A DNA stretch of 17,165 bases, taken from assembly GCA_023443285.1 (NCBI GenBank), contig JAEZVB010000052.1, positions 1-17,165 on the forward strand. The letters are read 5' to 3'. Made by a program: the position numbers and the translations under genes. The stretch comes from Bacillota bacterium. Its GTDB lineage: Bacteria > Bacillota > Negativicutes > Sporomusales > Sporomusaceae. The notes below the pieces were generated by a model. It saw only the letters and a program-made list of their open reading frames with translations. It searched no databases and was not told where the DNA came from. How positions within the stretch are numbered: the stretch's first letter is position 1; each line of letters begins with the position of its first letter. Shown here in pieces: positions 14,321-17,165 of the stretch.

Positions 14321-15328
14321 GTGACTACTAAGAATAATCAAGAACTTCTTCAGCAAATCGATAGGCTTCATAGCAAACATCGTAATAATCCGCAATATAT
14401 CCAGATTTGGAATAGCCTTTGCATTGAGCTAAACTGGTTTTTTCTGCAGGAAAACGTTAAACCCCAATACAAGTATATCAATCAGCTCTTGCGGACAACA
14501 AAGTATGGCCGTAGTTGGCCATTCAATAGCCCCTTGCTCAACCAGCCCATATCTATACCGGGTTTCTATCCTATGTTTTTTAATTATAGCTTGTATATGC
14601 CTAAATCTGAGTTACAGCATTTTACTTATGGAATCTATGAACTTGCTGAAACATTATTAATGTTGCGCATTGCTCCATACATTAAATCGTTTATTGATGT
14701 CGGAGCCAACATTGGGTATTACTCTTTTTTAATGTCGAAATTTGTGCCAGTGACTTCTTTTGAACCATGTTCAGAAACTTATGGATATCTTTTAAAAGGT
14801 ATTGAATACAATCAATTAAATGTCAACGCTCTGAAATATGCAGTGAGTGACATAGCAGGCGAGCAGAATCTGTACCTATCAGATGATCCTGGTCATAATT
14901 CCCTTTGCCCTGCGCCAGAGCATAACCGCCAAGAAACTATCAAGGCAGTTACGTTGGAAGAGTATCGTTCAGCACAGACCTTAATTAAAATTGATGTTGA
15001 AGATCATGAAATTTCTGTTCTAAAAGGCATGACACAATGGCTCGGTTCTAAGAAAGAAGCACCGCTAATCATGGTTGAATCGTTGGCGCCTAATAATAAA
15101 AAGGTAATTTCTATTTTGGAAAGCTACGGGTACAAAGTATATAGCGTGAATAACAAACCAAAACACGGCGACTTACCCTTGCTCCCGGCATCCAAATCTA
15201 GTCCTAATTGGCTTGCCATACCAGCCTGGTTTACCCAAGATATCTTTGCCCCTATTGATATTCGAATTTTAACGCCTAGTGATAAGTTGCTTAATCTACT
15301 TAAATTTTTACAAGAGTGGGATAAATAG
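14321..15328 (+). CDS. FkbM family SAM-dependent methyltransferase (335 aa)
   Basis: The class I methyltransferase core has FIDVGANIGYYSF (124-136, SAM-binding), SFEPCSE (146-152), NVNALKYAVSD (168-178), and KIDVEDHEISVLKGM (223-237). This set is diagnostic of the FkbM family, which O-methylates small molecules and sugars of polysaccharides. Residues 1-115 form an N-terminal extension of unknown role, predicted helical. The GTG start at 14321 has AGGAGG 6 bases upstream. The gene diverges from manC. Its codons are visibly richer in A/T than those of the sugar-nucleotide genes, suggesting recent transfer or a different evolutionary history. A natural target would be a glycan made from the neighbouring nucleotide sugars, but this is inference from position only. 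Confidence 0.88.
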   Translation: MTTKNNQELLQQIDRLHSKHRNNPQYIQIWNSLCIELNWFFLQENVKPQYKYINQLLRTTKYGRSWPFNSPLLNQPISIPGFYPMFFNYSLYMPKSELQHFTYGIYELAETLLMLRIAPYIKSFIDVGANIGYYSFLMSKFVPVTSFEPCSETYGYLLKGIEYNQLNVNALKYAVSDIAGEQNLYLSDDPGHNSLCPAPEHNRQETIKAVTLEEYRSAQTLIKIDVEDHEISVLKGMTQWLGSKKEAPLIMVESLAPNNKKVISILESYGYKVYSVNNKPKHGDLPLLPASKSSPNWLAIPAWFTQDIFAPIDIRILTPSDKLLNLLKFLQEWDK

Positions 15329-15379
15329 ACGCTGCCTCTTAGGTTAAGTAGCAGATTTCTCACCTGCTATTGATATGCC

Positions 15380-15421
15380 ATAAGCTAAGCCCTACCTAAA
15401 CCAAGGTGGGGCTTAGCTTAT
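15380..15421 (+). terminator. Strong hairpin downstream of the FkbM gene
   Basis: Arms 15380-15397 and 15404-15421 pair over 18 positions with one G-T wobble around a 6-base loop. There is no T run after it on either strand (TTATACC on plus), so it is not a canonical terminator. It may block exonucleases, act as a weak terminator, or be a palindromic repeat unit tied to the adjoining transposase remnant. Confidence 0.5.
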
Positions 15422-15506
15422 ACCTGCGGCTCAAATGCGAATCCGCTCTCATTTTATTATTGCTACGAAAGTCTTAAGAATGGATAAGGTGTTAGGCAAC
15501 TGTCCG

Positions 15507-16262
15507 CTAAGCCTTTTCAACAGTAAACTTGCTTGCTCCTGTTACTCTCACAAGCTGTCTTATTGTGACACCGTTAACTGCTTTGATACTTCTCAATATT
15601 GCATCCATTTCCGTTCTTTCCAGCAAATGAAAGAAACCTTTTTTTACTCCGTATCTTCCTTCCAAGATCTTAATTACCTCTTCATCAGCAATCCGATGTC
15701 TTTCTTTATAATCCAAGCAAGCATCTTGGTTAACTTCATTCATGTATTCTTCGAATCGCTTCGTTGCCGCTTGTTTTTCTTTTCCAAATAACCCCAATAT
15801 AAATTCAGTATCTATTATTTGTTGCTTACCAATATATTCATGATAACTACTCCATTTATATTCGTCTACTCTATTCGTTATACAAGCCTTAATCGGATTC
15901 TGGTGAATATATCTTAATACCGTTAGCAAATATGCTTCGTTTTCCACTACTTCACTTTTGTACCGTTCCTGAAACAAATGCCCGACACGATCATATTTCC
16001 AATTATACCAATAAACAAAACTTGAGCATATACTTTGCATTAACAGAGCTAACGAGTCCTTCTCTTTCAACAATAAATGAACGTGGTTTCCCATTAAACA
16101 GTATCCATACAGCTCAAAGTTAATTTTTTCTTAACTTTGCTGGATTGTAGTAATAAATTTATCACAATCCTCAGCATCCTCAAATATTGTTTGGCGATTA
16201 ATGCCTCTCACCATTATGTGATATATTCCTGTTTCACTCTTTTTTCGTGCTTGCCTTGGCAC
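15507..16262 (-). pseudogene. REP-associated tyrosine transposase (Y1/HUH, IS200-like) with in-frame stop
   Basis: A GTG at 16262-16260, with GAGGTGG upstream, starts a frame with the N-terminus typical of REP-associated transposases: PRQARKKSETGIYHIMVRG, then NRQTIF. TAA at 16133-16131 (codon 44) interrupts it. The same frame continues as ELYGYCLMGNHVHLLLKE, containing the HxH of the HUH motif, and RYIHQNP, near which the catalytic Tyr is expected. A C-terminal helix-turn-helix-like tail (GVTIRQLVRVTGASKF) ends at TAG 15509-15507. No frameshift is needed, so a single base change (a sense codon such as AAA to TAA) explains the break. Starting at the internal ATG 16094 would give 195 residues lacking the N-terminus; that product is probably inactive. 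In REP/RAYT systems such proteins act on short palindromic repeats. Confidence 0.88.
16115..16139. repeat. Small perfect inverted repeat around the premature stop
   Basis: CAAAGTTAA (16115-16123) and TTAACTTTG (16131-16139) are exact reverse complements with a 7-base loop. The premature TAA of the transposase pseudogene is part of the right arm. The T6 in the loop has no clear role. It may be chance, or the nonsense change may have arisen through templated copying of the other arm. Confidence 0.5.
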
Positions 16263-16306
16263 ATCAACCACCTCTATACACAAAGAATATCATCTTTCTT
16301 TGTTCA

Positions 16307-16330
16307 AGACAAATCCCTATCCCCTTGTCT
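16307..16330. repeat. REP-like repeat unit, copy A
   Basis: AGACAA (16307-16312) and TTGTCT (16325-16330) form a short hairpin around a pyrimidine-rich centre. The first 19 bases recur at 17012-17030 with two A/G changes. It lies between the broken transposase and the toxin-antitoxin operon, about 45 bases upstream of the pseudogene start. Confidence 0.6.
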
Positions 16331-16344
16331 GCTTTCTTTTGGGA

Positions 16345-16381
16345 TTGAATTCTTAGCATAATTATGATAAAATTATGCTAA
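16345..16381 (+). promoter_or_regulatory. Toxin-antitoxin promoter with palindromic operator
   Basis: TTGAAT (16345-16350), 17 bases, TAAAAT (16368-16373) form the promoter. The perfect 11-bp inverted repeat TTAGCATAATT (16353-16363) and AATTATGCTAA (16371-16381) overlaps the spacer and -10 box. Such a placement fits autorepression by the antitoxin and toxin-antitoxin complex, as known for Phd/YefM systems. Confidence 0.75.
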
Positions 16382-16402
16382 ATCAACAAAGAGGTGAATA
16401 GC

Positions 16403-16690
16403 ATGCCACAGATTAGACCTGTATCTGATTTAAGAAATAACTTTGCTGACATTTCAAGGGTTGTTCATGAAACTGCCGAACCAGTGTTTCTGACCAAAAA
16501 TGGTTATGGAGACATGGTTGTTATGAGTATGGAAGCCTTTGAACGTTACCAATTTGAAAGTGAAGTTTATTTAAAACTAAAGGAAGCTGAACTGGAAGCC
16601 CAAACAACAAATAAGCGATATTCCCATAAAGAAGTGTTTGCTGAATTAAGGGCAAAGCTTTCTGACAGAGTGGAATCTGATAATGTATGA
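16403..16690 (+). CDS. Type II antitoxin, Phd/YefM family (95 aa)
   Basis: From the ATG at 16403 (GAGGT 7 bases upstream) the product is 95 residues. The N-terminal half has the Phd/YefM DNA-binding layout: PVSDLRNNFADIS (5-17), then VFLTKNGYGDMVVMS and EAFERYQ. The C-terminal half is charged and helical, as expected of the part that wraps the toxin. The stop overlaps the toxin start by 8 bases, giving translational coupling. A palindromic operator lies over the promoter upstream. A GTG three codons earlier is possible but has poorer spacing. It should neutralise the RelE/ParE-type toxin encoded next to it. Confidence 0.92.
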   Translation: MPQIRPVSDLRNNFADISRVVHETAEPVFLTKNGYGDMVVMSMEAFERYQFESEVYLKLKEAELEAQTTNKRYSHKEVFAELRAKLSDRVESDNV

Positions 16691-16988
16691 GATCAGATAT
16701 TTGCCTTTAGCGCGAAAGGATTTAACGGATATTGTAACCTACATTGCAGACCACCTGAACGCAGCAAAAGCAGCAATGGATTTAATAGATGCACTGGATG
16801 AATCTATATCCAGACTCGAACAGTTTCCTTATTCCTGCAAGGTGTATCAGACACTTAAAGTGTTGGAAGGTGAATACAGAATATTACCAGTTAAAAATTA
16901 TGCTGTTTTTTATGTGGTTAAAGAACAGGTGGTTGAAATTCATAGGGTCGTCTATGCCAAGATGGATTTGAGAAAGACTATAAAGTGA
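16683..16988 (+). CDS. Type II toxin, RelE/ParE family (101 aa)
   Basis: A 101-residue toxin with the RelE/ParE fold pattern: LPLARKDLTDIVTYIADHL (7-25) as the first helix, a middle helix ending RLEQFPYSC, then EYRILPVKNYAVFYVV and VEIHRVVYAKMD as the C-terminal strands. Whether it cleaves mRNA (RelE-like) or poisons gyrase (ParE-like) cannot be decided; the basic residues Arg67 and Lys71 and the C-terminal tyrosine are compatible with either group. The ATG at 16683 lies inside the antitoxin gene. The module is compact and bracketed by two REP-like units, which fits horizontal acquisition. Confidence 0.9.
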   Translation: MYEIRYLPLARKDLTDIVTYIADHLNAAKAAMDLIDALDESISRLEQFPYSCKVYQTLKVLEGEYRILPVKNYAVFYVVKEQVVEIHRVVYAKMDLRKTIK

Positions 16989-17011
16989 ACTCTTTTCTTC
17001 TATTCTCTTGC

Positions 17012-17030
17012 AGACAAGTCCCTGTCCCCT
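17012..17030. repeat. REP-like repeat unit, copy B
   Basis: AGACAAGTCCCTGTCCCCT matches 16307-16325 at 17 of 19 positions in the same orientation. Unlike copy A it lacks the closing TTGTCT arm. It begins about 20 bases after the toxin stop codon, so the two copies flank the toxin-antitoxin operon. Confidence 0.6.
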
Positions 17031-17080
17031 GTAAGCCTAAAAGACAGTGGATAGAAACTCAAAATTGGTTATGGGATAAT

Positions 17081-17143
17081 AACTCTAAACGTGATATGGA
17101 GTTTTTAAAGTAAGTCGAAAAACTCCCAAGGAGGTTTAGAGTT
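17081..17143 (+). promoter_or_regulatory. Nested inverted repeat over a ribosome binding site
   Basis: Outer arms AACTCTAAAC (17081-17090) and GTTTAGAGTT (17134-17143) are perfect complements. Inside them GGAGTTTTT (17098-17106) pairs with AAAAACTCC (17118-17126). The GGAGG ribosome binding site (17130-17134) and two bases of the TTG start at 17142 fall at or within the outer arm. It could control translation, or form the end of a mobile element. Confidence 0.6.
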
Positions 17144-17165
17144 GGAGACCCAAGAAGTAAAACGG
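17142..17165 (+). CDS. Start of an unidentified gene (cut by window edge)
   Basis: TTG at 17142 follows GGAGG with the ideal 7-base spacing, and the frame stays open to the window end: Met-Glu-Thr-Gln-Glu-Val-Lys-Arg. Eight residues cannot identify a protein. The nested inverted repeat just upstream and the accessory context make a mobile element gene possible. Confidence 0.4.

Noticed and set aside
16986..17109. Open frame from a GTG running through REP copy B, ending Met-Glu-Phe-Leu-Lys
   Set aside because: No ribosome binding site, it reads through the repeat and into the nested hairpin, and no family is recognised; it may be a gene remnant but is not supported.
1..17165. CRISPR array, tRNA or rRNA genes
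   Set aside because: No regularly spaced direct repeats and no cloverleaf or rRNA-like stretches were found by eye.

Overview
The window looks like a chromosomal segment of an endospore-type Firmicute, most likely of the Negativicutes/Sporomusa group. This is an inference from gene content: a RecD2-ComF pair, a YvrJ/DUF2922/DUF1659 cassette beside a small sigma factor, strong GGAGG ribosome binding sites, frequent GTG/TTG starts, and a fairly GC-balanced core with AT-rich inserted DNA at the right end. No rRNA, tRNA or CRISPR array was seen.

Left part (1-4320, mostly minus strand). recD2 (DNA helicase) overlaps the start of a comF gene cut by the window edge. An intergenic region follows with a long imperfect inverted repeat and a possible 47-residue membrane miniprotein on the plus strand. 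Next comes a minus-strand cassette: a sigma-70-like factor, a DUF1659 protein, a DUF2922 protein and a YvrJ holin-like miniprotein. A terminator-like hairpin lies in the sigma gene leader.

Middle (4370-8030). A small coiled-coil protein is transcribed on the plus strand. An ABC-F ATPase follows on the minus strand, sharing a bidirectional terminator with it. A plus-strand protein diverging from the ABC-F gene resembles the competence regulator ComK in its pattern of conserved residues. It converges on a membrane-anchored, truncated glycosyltransferase-like protein whose start codon sits inside a terminator-like hairpin.

Sugar-nucleotide block (8031-14078, minus strand). In transcription order it reads manC-type GDP-mannose synthase, phosphomannomutase/phosphoglucomutase, galU, pgi, then a DegU/NarL-type response regulator a few bases after pgi. 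Together these enzymes interconvert fructose-6-P, glucose-6-P and glucose-1-P, convert mannose-6-P and mannose-1-P, and make UDP-glucose and GDP-mannose for envelope polysaccharide. A 77-bp palindromic dispersed repeat separates galU from pgi; a relative lies between the DUF1659 and DUF2922 genes.

Right part (14080-17165). This is AT-richer accessory DNA: an FkbM-family methyltransferase, a REP-associated (Y1/HUH) transposase broken by one in-frame stop, and a Phd/YefM-RelE/ParE toxin-antitoxin operon with a palindromic operator over its promoter. That operon is bracketed by two copies of a REP-like 19-mer. Last comes the start of a further gene whose ribosome binding site and start codon lie in a nested inverted repeat.
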